A DNA stretch of 64,000 nt. Source: an uncultured Bacteroides sp. Lineage in GTDB: Bacteria > Bacteroidota > Bacteroidia > Bacteroidales > Bacteroidaceae. The notes below the pieces were generated by a model. That model saw only the letters and a list, made by a program, of their open reading frames with translations, made no database searches and had not been told where the DNA came from. Location: contig CALULP010000013.1 of the NCBI GenBank assembly GCA_944321495.1, forward strand, positions 62,001 through 126,000. The letters are read 5' to 3'. The first letter of the stretch is position 1, and the number at the start of each line of letters is the position of its first letter. Positions 1-7,346 of the stretch are shown one piece after another. The position numbers and the translations under genes were made by a program.

Positions 1-1
1 G

Positions 2-490
2 GCGTTCATATACAACTTAGTGGGCGTCCCCATCGCCGCCGGCGCGCTCTACCCCATCAACGGCTTCCTGCTGAACCCCATGATTGGCGGGGCGGCCATG
101 GCCTTCAGCAGCGTCAGCGTGGTCACCAACAGCCTGCGGTTAAGGAAAAAGAAACTTTCGGACGAAAAACCGGGCACGGGAAAGGACAACTCCATTGGGA
201 CGAAGCTCCCTCCATCCCGCCCCGAAGGGACTGCCCCGCATCCGTCCGTCAATAATCAACCTGAAAAAGAAAAGGAAACAATGGAAAAGCAATTCAAAGT
301 AAGCGGCATGATGTGCAACCACTGCCGCATGCACGTAGAAAAAGCGTTGAACAAACTGGAAGGCGTCCACGCCACCGTCACCCTCGACCCGCCCGTGGCA
401 ACCGTCACCTTCACCGGCAGGGCATACACGCTCGGCGAGCTCCAGAAGCAAGTGACCGAAGAAGCCGGCGAATACACCCTAAGTGAATAA
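2..490 (+). CDS. copA: Copper-translocating P-type ATPase, C-terminal end with fused HMA domain (5' truncated)
   Basis: This is the last 162 codons of a P1B-type ATPase that exports copper across the inner membrane; the body of the gene lies before the window. The frame is open from base 2 and begins with a membrane segment ([18 protein letters not shown]), then [17 protein letters not shown] and [10 protein letters not shown], the usual end of CopA-type pumps. A charged linker of about 50 residues follows, then a second module, [15 protein letters not shown] onward, which is a heavy-metal-associated domain with the copper-binding CNHC pair. Most CopA proteins carry this domain at the N-terminus, so the C-terminal position is notable. 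An in-frame ATG at 281, preceded by an A/G-rich stretch, could also start a free CopZ-like chaperone. That second start is inference. Confidence 0.85.
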   Translation, partial: AFIYNLVGVPIAAGALYPINGFLLNPMIGGAAMAFSSVSVVTNSLRLRKKKLSDEKPGTGKDNSIGTKLPPSRPEGTAPHPSVNNQPEKEKETMEKQFKVSGMMCNHCRMHVEKALNKLEGVHATVTLDPPVATVTFTGRAYTLGELQKQVTEEAGEYTLSE

Positions 491-588
491 GCGCTGTAAA
501 GAATGATTAACGCCCCGATTACCGGGACGTCCGGCTTCGGGCGAGGCAAAGCCGGATGTCTTGGCGGCGTGCCCGCAACCCCGGGGAG

Positions 589-651
589 GAATCATCGTGC
601 ATGATTCATAGAATCATCGTACATGATTCCCGGAATCATCGTGCATGATTC
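589..651. repeat. Tandem array of three 17-bp palindromes, 22-bp period (copy 1)
   Basis: Three copies of AATCATCGTRCATGATT begin at 590, 612 and 634. Each is a 17-bp inverted repeat with six-base arms around a five-base centre, and the copies are separated by five-base spacers. The array sits between the convergent ends of the copper pump and tsf. A second copy, with the same preceding sequence (CCCCGRGGAGG), is at 59955-60017. There is no ORF in it and its function is unknown. Confidence 0.85.
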
Positions 652-741
652 CCCGTCTAAGTACTACTTTAATCAAGCCATCCCCCGGAGGCAGCAGCCT
701 TTTGCCCTGCTACCGGCCGGTCGGAGAGGTAGTTACTCATC

Positions 742-786
742 AAAAAAAATTACCCAAGAATACCATAGAAAGTATTCTTGGGTAAA
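742..786 (-). terminator. Rho-independent terminator of the rplM-tsf operon
   Basis: A perfect stem of TTACCCAAGAATAC with GTATTCTTGGGTAA around an eight-base loop is followed, on the minus strand, by a run of eight T. It lies 35 bases beyond the tsf stop codon. Confidence 0.9.
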
Positions 787-820
787 AACTATCTGTAATG
801 CGGATTCGCCCGATACGGCT

Positions 821-1813
821 TTACTCAGCACGCAAGGTGTAGCGCTTGAAGTCGAGCACGGTCAGGTCCTTGTCCTGCGACTTCAGGTAGTCGGCCACCG
901 TCATCTTGGCGTCCTGGATGTACTCTTGGTTCAGCAGGCAAGATTCCTTGAAGAACTTGGCCATACGGCCTTTGGCAATGTTCTCAACCATCTGGGCAGG
1001 CAGGTTGGCAGCCTTTTCAGCGGCAACCTTTTCTTTCAGGTCACGGATTTCCTGGGCTTGTGCCTCGGTGATGTAACCCTTCATGATGCCCTCGTTCAGG
1101 TGCTCTTCGCTTTCGGCGATGTAGAGGTTGAAACCGGCTTTCTTCAAAGCGGCTTCAACGGCTTTCTGTACCTGCTCTACCTTGGTCTTTTCGATGGCAA
1201 CCTGCAACTCGTTGGCCTTCACTTCTTCCGGAACGCCGGCTTCGTTGACGGCAATCGGGTTCATGGCGGCAATCTGCATAGCTACCTCTTTGCCTACCTG
1301 TGCGTCGCACTCCTTGTTCAGCACGACCATGGTGCACAGGAAGTTCTTGTTCTGGTGGTTATACGTGGCGATGCAGGGACCTTCTACGGCGTTGTAGCCA
1401 TCGAGTTCCATTTTCTCGCCCGTGATGCCGCTGCGGTCTACCACAGCCTGTGCCACGGTCACATCGCCCAAAGGCAGGGCCTTCACTTCGTCCAGCGTCT
1501 TGCACTTGTTGGCAATAGCGGCATCCAGGATGTCCTGGGTCAGTTTGACAAAATCGGCATTCTGGGCAACGAAGTCAGTCTCGCACTTCAAGGCAATCAT
1601 AGCGCCAAAGCCATCCACAGCCTTTACCAGCACGCAGCCTTCGGCAGCTTCGCGGTCCGAACGTTTGGCGGCCACAGCCTGTCCCTTTTCGCGGATAATC
1701 TTAATCGCCTTGTCAAAATCGCCTTCTGCGTCAGTCAAAGCGTTCTTACAGTCCATCATACCTGCACCCGTCATCTTGCGGAGCTTGGTAATATCAGCCA
1801 TTGTTACAGCCAT
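821..1813 (-). CDS. tsf: Translation elongation factor Ts
   Basis: EF-Ts releases GDP from EF-Tu so that it can reload with GTP during protein synthesis in the cytoplasm. The 330-residue protein has the N-terminal UBA-like domain with TGAGMMDCKNAL (residues about 15-26), which contacts EF-Tu, and the family signature CETDFVAQN near residue 80, followed by the dimerisation region. The length is somewhat above the E. coli protein, as usual in Bacteroidetes. The start is the first ATG; a second ATG four codons later (MADITK) is the more widely conserved beginning. It is the last gene of an rplM-rpsI-rpsB-tsf operon and is separated from rpsB by a 135-base spacer that holds an inverted-repeat element. 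A strong terminator follows. Confidence 0.97.
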   Translation of the reverse strand: MAVTMADITKLRKMTGAGMMDCKNALTDAEGDFDKAIKIIREKGQAVAAKRSDREAAEGCVLVKAVDGFGAMIALKCETDFVAQNADFVKLTQDILDAAIANKCKTLDEVKALPLGDVTVAQAVVDRSGITGEKMELDGYNAVEGPCIATYNHQNKNFLCTMVVLNKECDAQVGKEVAMQIAAMNPIAVNEAGVPEEVKANELQVAIEKTKVEQVQKAVEAALKKAGFNLYIAESEEHLNEGIMKGYITEAQAQEIRDLKEKVAAEKAANLPAQMVENIAKGRMAKFFKESCLLNQEYIQDAKMTVADYLKSQDKDLTVLDFKRYTLRAE

Positions 1814-1860
1814 AATATCTTTCTCTTGTTTTAATGGTGAATAATTGTTTCAAAAGTAAA

Positions 1861-1938
1861 TAAGAGTTGAGAACAGAGACACCGGACACGCCGCACGTTT
1901 CCCGCTGACGGCTTCCTCATCTCGATTCCCAACTCTTA
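1861..1938. repeat. Inverted-repeat element in the rpsB-tsf spacer (TAAGAGTTG family, copy 1)
   Basis: TAAGAGTTGAGAA at 1861 is mirrored by TTCCCAACTCTTA ending at 1938, with one mismatch in thirteen and about 52 bases between. A related element occupies the rpsI-rpsB spacer. It may be a miniature dispersed repeat or an operon-internal RNA hairpin; I cannot tell which. Confidence 0.65.
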
Positions 1939-1948
1939 CAAGATATGC

Positions 1949-2785
1949 TTATGCTTCTTCGTCTTCCTTAATGAAAGCGGCTGCCTTGGAGGCGTTGATG
2001 GCCTCTTCGTCAGACTTATCCAAACGTGCCTTTACGGCTTTGCGTTTGCCCTTGCCGGCAGGTGCTTCACCGGCAGCTTCCATATCGACCTTCTCAGCCT
2101 TGCGTTCTTCCAAGCCTTCCTGCATGGCAGCGCAGCAAGCATCGAGGATTACTTCGACGGACTTTGTTGCGTCATCGTTAGCCGGAATTACGAAATCTAC
2201 ATTGGTCGGGTCGGAATTCGTGTCAACGATACCGAACACGGGAATACCCAAGCGGTTGGCTTCGCGCACGGCGATGTTTTCCTTCATTACGTCAACCACG
2301 AACAGGGCGGAGGGCAGACGGGTCAAATCGGCGATAGAACCCAGGGTCTTGTCCAACTTGGCGCGTTGACGGGAGATTTGAAGGATTTCACGCTTGGAGA
2401 GGTTGGCATACGTACCGTCGTTTGTCAGTTTATCGATGGTAGCCATTTTCTTCACAGCCTTACGGATGGTGGGGAAGTTTGTCAGCATACCGCCCGGCCA
2501 ACGCTCGATTACGTAAGGCATGTTTACAGAAGCGGCTTTCTCAGCCACTACCTGCTTAGCTTGTTTCTTAGTAGCAACAAACAGGACTTTCTTTCCTGAT
2601 TTAACGATTTGCTTCAAGGCTTCGGCAGCCTCATCGACTTTAGCAACCGTTTTATTGAGGTCAATGATATGAATACCATTGCGCTCCATGAAGATATAGG
2701 GAGCCATTGCGGGATTCCACTTTCTCTTGAGGTGGCCGAAGTGGCAACCGGCTTCCAATAATGTATCAAAATTAGTTCTTGACAT
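1949..2785 (-). CDS. rpsB: 30S ribosomal protein S2
   Basis: S2 binds the 30S subunit and helps recruit S1. The 278-residue product begins MSRTNFDTLLEAGCHFGH and contains the S2 signatures around MERNGIHIIDLNKT (residues about 33-46) and the RWPGGMLTN segment that follows. A C-terminal tail of about 50 residues rich in Glu, Ala and Lys extends past the folded domain, which is common in Bacteroidetes S2. It stands between rpsI and tsf on the minus strand with spacers of 189 and 135 bases, long for a ribosomal protein operon. No TAnnTTTG promoter was found in the upstream spacer, so transcription from the rplM promoter is the simplest reading. Confidence 0.97.
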   Translation of the reverse strand: MSRTNFDTLLEAGCHFGHLKRKWNPAMAPYIFMERNGIHIIDLNKTVAKVDEAAEALKQIVKSGKKVLFVATKKQAKQVVAEKAASVNMPYVIERWPGGMLTNFPTIRKAVKKMATIDKLTNDGTYANLSKREILQISRQRAKLDKTLGSIADLTRLPSALFVVDVMKENIAVREANRLGIPVFGIVDTNSDPTNVDFVIPANDDATKSVEVILDACCAAMQEGLEERKAEKVDMEAAGEAPAGKGKRKAVKARLDKSDEEAINASKAAAFIKEDEEA

Positions 2786-2902
2786 AATTGTTCGTATTTC
2801 TTTAAATCGTTTACTTTCTTTTTTGTTTTTCTTCTAAACCAACCGCCGGGTAGCCTGGTCTTTGCGGACGAGAGTCCCGGTAGTTTAGATGCTAAACGCT
2901 TT

Positions 2903-2985
2903 GACGTTTGAGAGTTGAGAGGGCAAACAGCCGAGGATTAAGCAACTTGTCCGTGCCCCAACCACCTCCAACTCTTAACGTTTAC
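2903..2985. repeat. Inverted-repeat element in the rpsI-rpsB spacer (TAAGAGTTG family, copy 2)
   Basis: GACGTTTGAGAGTTGAGAGG (2903-2922) and CCTCCAACTCTTAACG (2966-2981) form imperfect inverted arms. The right arm runs into the rpsI stop codon at 2975-2977. The element resembles that at 1861-1938, so two consecutive spacers of one ribosomal operon carry members of the same family. Confidence 0.6.
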
Positions 2986-3361
2986 TGAACTGGAATCTGC
3001 GACGTGCTTTGGGACGACCCGGCTTCTTGCGTTCAACAGCACGCGGGTCACGAGTCATAAAGCCTTCTGCACGCAGGGCAGCCTTGTCTTCGGGGTTGAT
3101 TTTCACCAAAGCGCGGGCAATGGCCAAGCGCAATGCCTGGGACTGTCCGGTGAAACCGCCACCGCAGAGGTTTACTTTAATGTCGTATTTTTCAGCAACG
3201 CCCAGTTTGTTCAACGGCTGCTTAACCACATACTGGAGAATACTCGAAGGGAAATACACCGCAAGGTCTCTTTTGTTAATGGTAATCTTTCCGGTACCTT
3301 CGCTGACGTAAACACGCGCAATGGCGCTTTTGCGTCTGCCTAATGCATTTACTACTTCCAT
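2975..3361 (-). CDS. rpsI: 30S ribosomal protein S9
   Basis: S9 sits in the head of the 30S subunit and its C-terminal tail reaches the P-site tRNA. The 128-residue product has the expected elements: NALGRRKSAIARVYV at the N-terminus, the GGGFTGQSQALRLAIARAL region in the middle, and the basic tail ending RRRFQFSKR, where the last Lys-Arg contacts the P-site tRNA anticodon loop. Length is normal for the family. It lies five bases downstream of rplM, the usual pair, and is cotranscribed on the minus strand. Confidence 0.98.
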   Translation of the reverse strand: MEVVNALGRRKSAIARVYVSEGTGKITINKRDLAVYFPSSILQYVVKQPLNKLGVAEKYDIKVNLCGGGFTGQSQALRLAIARALVKINPEDKAALRAEGFMTRDPRAVERKKPGRPKARRRFQFSKR

Positions 3362-3366
3362 ATCTC

Positions 3367-3828
3367 TTATTTAAGTGCGTTAATATCAATCATTTTAGGG
3401 TTTTGAGCCTCATGTTTGTGCTCGCTTCCGGCATATACGTACATATTGCCCAGCAATTTGGCGCCCAGTTTGTTCTTGGGCAGCATACCCTTCACTACTT
3501 TTCTCAACAGGCGGTCTTCGCCGTTCGGCTTAGCCATCAGGCGGGCGGGCGTCATTTCGCGCTGGCCGCCGGGATAGCCGGTGTAGGACAGATATACGCG
3601 GTCGCTCCACTTATTGCCTGTCAGTTTCACTTTGTCGGCATTGATAATGATGACATTATCACCGCAATCTACATGAGGAGTAAAATTGGGTTTGTACTTA
3701 CCCCTCAACAGCTTTGCAACTTTTGCGCCCAGACGACCCAGTACTTGGTCGGTGGCATCAACGATGACCCATTCTTTGGTTACCGTCGCATTGTTTGCTG
3801 AAATGGTCTTGTAACTTAAAGTATCCAC
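3367..3828 (-). CDS. rplM: 50S ribosomal protein L13
   Basis: L13 is an early assembly protein of the 50S subunit. The 153-residue product contains the characteristic segments RLGAKVAKLLRGKYKPNFTP, HVDCGDNVIIINADKVKLTG and the C-terminal region around MVKGMLPKNKLG-like residues (here VVKGMLPKNKLGAKLL) and the YVYAGSEHKHEAQNP end. It is the first gene of the minus-strand operon rplM-rpsI-rpsB-tsf. A well-formed Bacteroidetes promoter lies about 125 bases upstream (3953-3983), leaving an untranslated leader of roughly 115 bases in which an autoregulatory site could sit, though none is recognisable. Confidence 0.98.
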   Translation of the reverse strand: MDTLSYKTISANNATVTKEWVIVDATDQVLGRLGAKVAKLLRGKYKPNFTPHVDCGDNVIIINADKVKLTGNKWSDRVYLSYTGYPGGQREMTPARLMAKPNGEDRLLRKVVKGMLPKNKLGAKLLGNMYVYAGSEHKHEAQNPKMIDINALK

Positions 3829-3952
3829 TCTTTAAATGTTTTAAAATTGTTACTACTAATCATTTCCTCACCACGGGAACATGCCCCGGACAAAAGGCCG
3901 TTTAACCCGCTATGAATGAAATATTTATCCTTTTCAGATAATAATCGGCTTG

Positions 3953-3983
3953 CAAAGGTACTGTTTTTCTGGCAACTGGCAAA
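3953..3983 (-). promoter_or_regulatory. Promoter of the rplM-rpsI-rpsB-tsf operon
   Basis: On the minus strand TTTG (3980-3983) is followed after 19 bases by TACCTTTG (3953-3960). This matches the Bacteroidetes sigma-ABfr consensus TTTG-N19-TAnnTTTG. Confidence 0.8.
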
Positions 3984-4121
3984 GGTTTCCGCATTTTTTT
4001 TGCCTGCAAAAAGGGATGGCTCCCTTTACCGAAGGGCCCGGGAAGCGCGGGTTCCTTTCCAGATTTCCAGTGCCTGCACCCCGCCCCAGCGGGGCCGGGA
4101 GGCGGTTTTCCTGGCACTACA

Positions 4122-4209
4122 GCGCTACCGTGCTGGCATTGTAACGCTACCGCGCTGGCGTCGAAGCGCTACCGGAGTGGCATTGAAGCGCTATCTTATC
4201 GGCACGAAA
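4122..4209. repeat. Four tandem 22-bp units (GCGCTACCG family)
   Basis: Degenerate units starting at 4122, 4144, 4166 and 4188 each begin RCGCTAYC and end near GGCAYYGAA, with a period of exactly 22. The array fills part of the 520-base gap between rplM and asnS, and no gene is seen there. Two inverted copies of the same unit form the terminator at 36481-36536. Confidence 0.75.
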
Positions 4210-4240
4210 GTTGTCGGGGGAAGGCTAAAGACGGGTACTA

Positions 4241-4312
4241 CAAAAACACCGCAGGGCGGAAACCGGGCTTTTCTTTCTGGAAAGAAAAACATCCGGTTCC
4301 GCCCTGCGGTTC
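4241..4312 (-). terminator. Terminator after asnS
   Basis: Arms of ACCGCAGGGCGGAAACCGG and CCGGTTCCGCCCTGCGGT pair over about 18 bp, with a nested small hairpin. The minus strand then reads TGTTTTTG. It lies 37 bases after the asnS stop codon. Confidence 0.8.
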
Positions 4313-4348
4313 AGATATGGCAAAATCCCCAATCTACCTTAAGGGAAA

Positions 4349-5752
4349 TTAAAACTCGGCATTGCGCGGCGTACGGGGGAATGGGATGACGTCGCGGATG
4401 TTGGCCATGCCGGTAACGAACAGCAGCAACCGCTCGAAGCCCAACCCGAAACCTGCATGGGGACAAGTGCCGTAACGGCGGGTGTCGAGATACCACCACA
4501 TGTCCTTCATGGGGATGTGCAGTTCTTCGATGCGCGCCATGAGCTTGTCGTAGTTCTCTTCACGCACGCTGCCGCCAATGATTTCGCCGATTTGCGGGAA
4601 AAGCACATCGGTGCCCTGCACCGTGCGGCCGTCCGCATTCTGCTTCATGTAGAAAGCCTTGATTTCCTTGGGATAGTCGGTCATGATAACAGGACGGCGG
4701 AAGTGCTGCTCCACCAGGTAGCGTTCGTGCTCACTGGCCAGGTCGCACCCCCAATAGACGGGGAATTCAAATTTCTTCCCGCCCGCAACGGCTTCCTCAA
4801 GAATCTTGATGCCTTCGGTATAGGGCAGGCGGACAAAGTCTGTTTCCACCACACCGCGCAAGCGCTCGAGCAACCCCTTGTCCACCATTTTGTTGAGGAA
4901 CTCAAGGTCATCCATGCAGTTGTCCAACGCCCATTGCACGCAGTATTTGATGAACTCTTCTTCCAAGTCCATCAACTCCGCAAGGTCGGCAAAAGCCACC
5001 TCAGGTTCCACCATCCAGAACTCAGCCAAATGGCGCGGCGTATTGGAGTTCTCTGCACGGAACGTGGGGCCGAAAGTATAGATGGCACCCAGTGCCGTGG
5101 CAGCCAGTTCGCCTTCCAATTGTCCGGACACCGTCAGGCTGGCCTGCTTGCCGAAGAAGTCATTGTCGTAAACTATGTTCCCGTCCTTATCTTTCTTCAG
5201 GTCGTAGAGGTTCATCGTTGTCACCTGGAACATCTGCCCTGCGCCTTCGCAATCGGACGCCGTGATGATAGGCGTGTGGAAGTAGTAGAACCCACGGTCG
5301 TGGAAGAATTTATGTATGGCTATGGCCATGTTATGACGGATGCGGAACACTGCGCCAAAAGTATTGGTGCGCGGGCGCAGGTGGGCAATCTCACGGAGGA
5401 ACTCCATGGAATGGCCTTTCTTCTGCAAAGGATACGTGTTGTCGCACGCGCCCAGCACTTCTATCTCACGTGCCTGCACCTCGACTTTCTGTCCCGAGCC
5501 AACCGACTCGACCAACTCTCCGTTTACGCTGAGGCAAGCACCGGTAGTGACATCCTTCAACACGGCCTCGTCAAACCGGTCCAAATCTACCACGACTTGC
5601 ACATTATGTATGGTACTGCCGTCGTTCAATGCAATAAAACATACCTGCTTGCTTCCGCGGCGGGTACGCACCCAACCTTTCACATTGACCATCGCGCCGA
5701 AGTCTTCACGCTTCAACAGGTCGGTTATCTTTGTTCTGCTAATCTTTTCCAT
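4349..5752 (-). CDS. asnS: Asparaginyl-tRNA synthetase
   Basis: This class IIb aminoacyl-tRNA synthetase charges tRNA-Asn with asparagine in the cytoplasm. The 467-residue protein has an N-terminal OB-fold anticodon-binding domain (residues about 18-110, [20 protein letters not shown]), then the class II catalytic core with motif 2 ([20 protein letters not shown]) and motif 3 ([15 protein letters not shown]) near the C-terminus. Length is typical. It follows the pseudouridine synthase gene on the minus strand after a 104-base spacer that can fold into a hairpin, and is probably the last gene of a purB-pseudouridine synthase-asnS unit. A terminator lies just downstream. Confidence 0.97.
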   Translation of the reverse strand: MEKISRTKITDLLKREDFGAMVNVKGWVRTRRGSKQVCFIALNDGSTIHNVQVVVDLDRFDEAVLKDVTTGACLSVNGELVESVGSGQKVEVQAREIEVLGACDNTYPLQKKGHSMEFLREIAHLRPRTNTFGAVFRIRHNMAIAIHKFFHDRGFYYFHTPIITASDCEGAGQMFQVTTMNLYDLKKDKDGNIVYDNDFFGKQASLTVSGQLEGELAATALGAIYTFGPTFRAENSNTPRHLAEFWMVEPEVAFADLAELMDLEEEFIKYCVQWALDNCMDDLEFLNKMVDKGLLERLRGVVETDFVRLPYTEGIKILEEAVAGGKKFEFPVYWGCDLASEHERYLVEQHFRRPVIMTDYPKEIKAFYMKQNADGRTVQGTDVLFPQIGEIIGGSVREENYDKLMARIEELHIPMKDMWWYLDTRRYGTCPHAGFGLGFERLLLFVTGMANIRDVIPFPRTPRNAEF

Positions 5753-5805
5753 GTGTCAATAGGGATTAGTGTGTTAAAGTGATTTGTGATTAATGCCCAG
5801 TGAAC

Positions 5806-5848
5806 GGCGGTGATTAGTACATATCATGACCGCCAATCACCAGCCGCC
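5806..5848 (-). other. Hairpin in the untranslated region before asnS
   Basis: GGCGGTGATT (5806-5815) pairs with AATCACC and CCGCC (5835-5848), two bases of bulge between them. No T-run follows, so it is not an obvious terminator. It may be an RNA processing or stability element; function unknown. Confidence 0.45.
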
Positions 5849-5856
5849 AGCCACTG

Positions 5857-7275
5857 TCATTCAAACGCCCCCATGCGCAGGTGGTTCACTTCCGCCTCAT
5901 TGAGGAAACGCCATTCTCCGCGGCGCAGGCCTTTCTTGGTAAGCCCGGCGAAATACACGCGGTCCAGCTTGGTCACCTTATAGCCAAGCTTCTCGAAAAT
6001 ACGGCGTACAATGCGGTTCTTGCCCGAATGGATTTCAATGCCTACGTCATCCTTTTTCGCCTCATCGGTATAGCTGATGGCATCGGCATGAATCTCACCG
6101 TCATCCAACTCAATGCCTGCGGCAATCTGATCCATGTCGGCACGGGTAAGGTTCTTGTCCAAGTGCACGTGATAGATTTTCTTCTTCAGATACTTGGGAT
6201 GGGTAAGCTTGGAGGCCAAATCACCGTCGTTGGTCAGCAACAGCACGCCCGTGGTGTTACGGTCCAAACGTCCCACAGGATAAATGCGTTCGGGGCATGC
6301 CCCCTTCACCAAGTCCATCACCGTGCGGCGTGCTTGAGGGTCGTCCGAAGTAGTGACAGTATCCTTGGGCTTGTTGAGCAGGATATAAATCTTACGCTCA
6401 ATACTTACAGGCTGGTCGTGGAACTTCACTTCGTCGCTCCGCTTAATCTTTGTGCCCAGTTCGGTTACCACCTCCCCGTTGACCGACACGACTCCGGCCA
6501 TGATAAACTCATCGGCCTCACGGCGCGAACAAATGCCGGCATTGGCCAAGAACTTGTTCAAACGGATAGGTTCGTTGGGGTCAACAAACTGCTCTTTGTA
6601 TTCTATCTGTTTTTTCTTGCTATACTTGGCATTCGGATTATAATCGGCGGTACGCGGACGGAAAGGACGTTGCCCGTAGTTGTTGCCGCCACCCGCATAA
6701 TTGCCTTTGGCGCCGCCATTGGCATTGAAACGCGGACGATACGGACGCTGTTGCCCCTGTTCACCCGCCTGATTGGGATTAAAACGGGGACGATACTGAC
6801 GTTGCTGTCCTTGCGTTCCTTCCTGATTGGGATTAAAACGAGGACGGTAAGGACGTTGTCCCGGTTCTCCCCCCTCCTGGTTGGGACTGAAGCGCGGACG
6901 GTAAGGACGTTGCCCGCCGCCATCCTGGTTGGGATTGAAACGCGGGCGGTAAGGACGTTGCTGTCCTTGTTCTCCATTTTCCTGATAAGAATTAAAGCGC
7001 GGACGGTAAGGACGTTCGCCATACGTGCGCTGTGGACGTTCGCCATTTTCCTGACCGGAATTAAAACGCGGACGATAAGGGCGTTCGCTATTATAAGGAC
7101 GTTGGGGACGTTCGCCGTTATTGCTATTGAACCTTGGCCGATAAGGACGTTCATTGTCATACGGACGCTGCTGACGTCCAAAGCCTTCTTTGTACTCGTT
7201 GCCGCCGTCACGGCTTGCATTGGCATTTCCTTCCGTGGCAGAAGCATTCTGCCAAGTTTCGTTGTCTGTAGTCAT
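5857..7275 (-). CDS. rRNA pseudouridine synthase of the RsuA/RluB family with Arg-rich repeat N-terminus
   Basis: Enzymes of this family convert a specific uridine of ribosomal RNA to pseudouridine. The C-terminal half has an S4 RNA-binding domain (IRLNKFLANAGICSRREAD, about residues 235-290) and the catalytic domain with the family motif VGRLDRNTTGVLLLTNDGDL, whose Asp is the catalytic residue. The N-terminal 215 residues are low-complexity: eight copies of YRPRF joined by linkers rich in Asn, Gln, Gly and Glu, followed by a FRPR copy and a Lys-rich stretch. That part is encoded by tandem DNA repeats at about 6660-7170 and should be disordered and RNA-binding. RluB-like specificity is inferred. 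The gene lies between purB and asnS. Confidence 0.9.
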   Translation of the reverse strand: MTTDNETWQNASATEGNANASRDGGNEYKEGFGRQQRPYDNERPYRPRFNSNNGERPQRPYNSERPYRPRFNSGQENGERPQRTYGERPYRPRFNSYQENGEQGQQRPYRPRFNPNQDGGGQRPYRPRFSPNQEGGEPGQRPYRPRFNPNQEGTQGQQRQYRPRFNPNQAGEQGQQRPYRPRFNANGGAKGNYAGGGNNYGQRPFRPRTADYNPNAKYSKKKQIEYKEQFVDPNEPIRLNKFLANAGICSRREADEFIMAGVVSVNGEVVTELGTKIKRSDEVKFHDQPVSIERKIYILLNKPKDTVTTSDDPQARRTVMDLVKGACPERIYPVGRLDRNTTGVLLLTNDGDLASKLTHPKYLKKKIYHVHLDKNLTRADMDQIAAGIELDDGEIHADAISYTDEAKKDDVGIEIHSGKNRIVRRIFEKLGYKVTKLDRVYFAGLTKKGLRRGEWRFLNEAEVNHLRMGAFE

Positions 7276-7346
7276 TGTCTTTGTTCAAATAAAAAATTAA
7301 ACCTATGGCCTCACGGCCTCTTTCTCCATATTATATAATAAACAGT

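Noticed and set aside
623..1834. Long plus-strand frame across tsf
   Set aside because: It is the complement of tsf, whose product is a clear EF-Ts with a promoter and terminator on the other strand; the plus-strand translation shows no family pattern.
1949..2785. Frameshift or fusion at the C-terminus of S2
   Set aside because: The acidic Lys/Ala-rich tail is usual for S2 of Bacteroidetes, and the frame is continuous.
4126..4209. rRNA or tRNA fragment in the rplM-asnS gap
   Set aside because: No cloverleaf or conserved rRNA segment can be drawn; the region is explained by the 22-bp units.
5881..7338. 485-codon plus-strand frame opposite the pseudouridine synthase
   Set aside because: Its repeated IRTL and GIKTRT strings are the complement of the Arg-rich repeats; it is a shadow, not a repeat protein.
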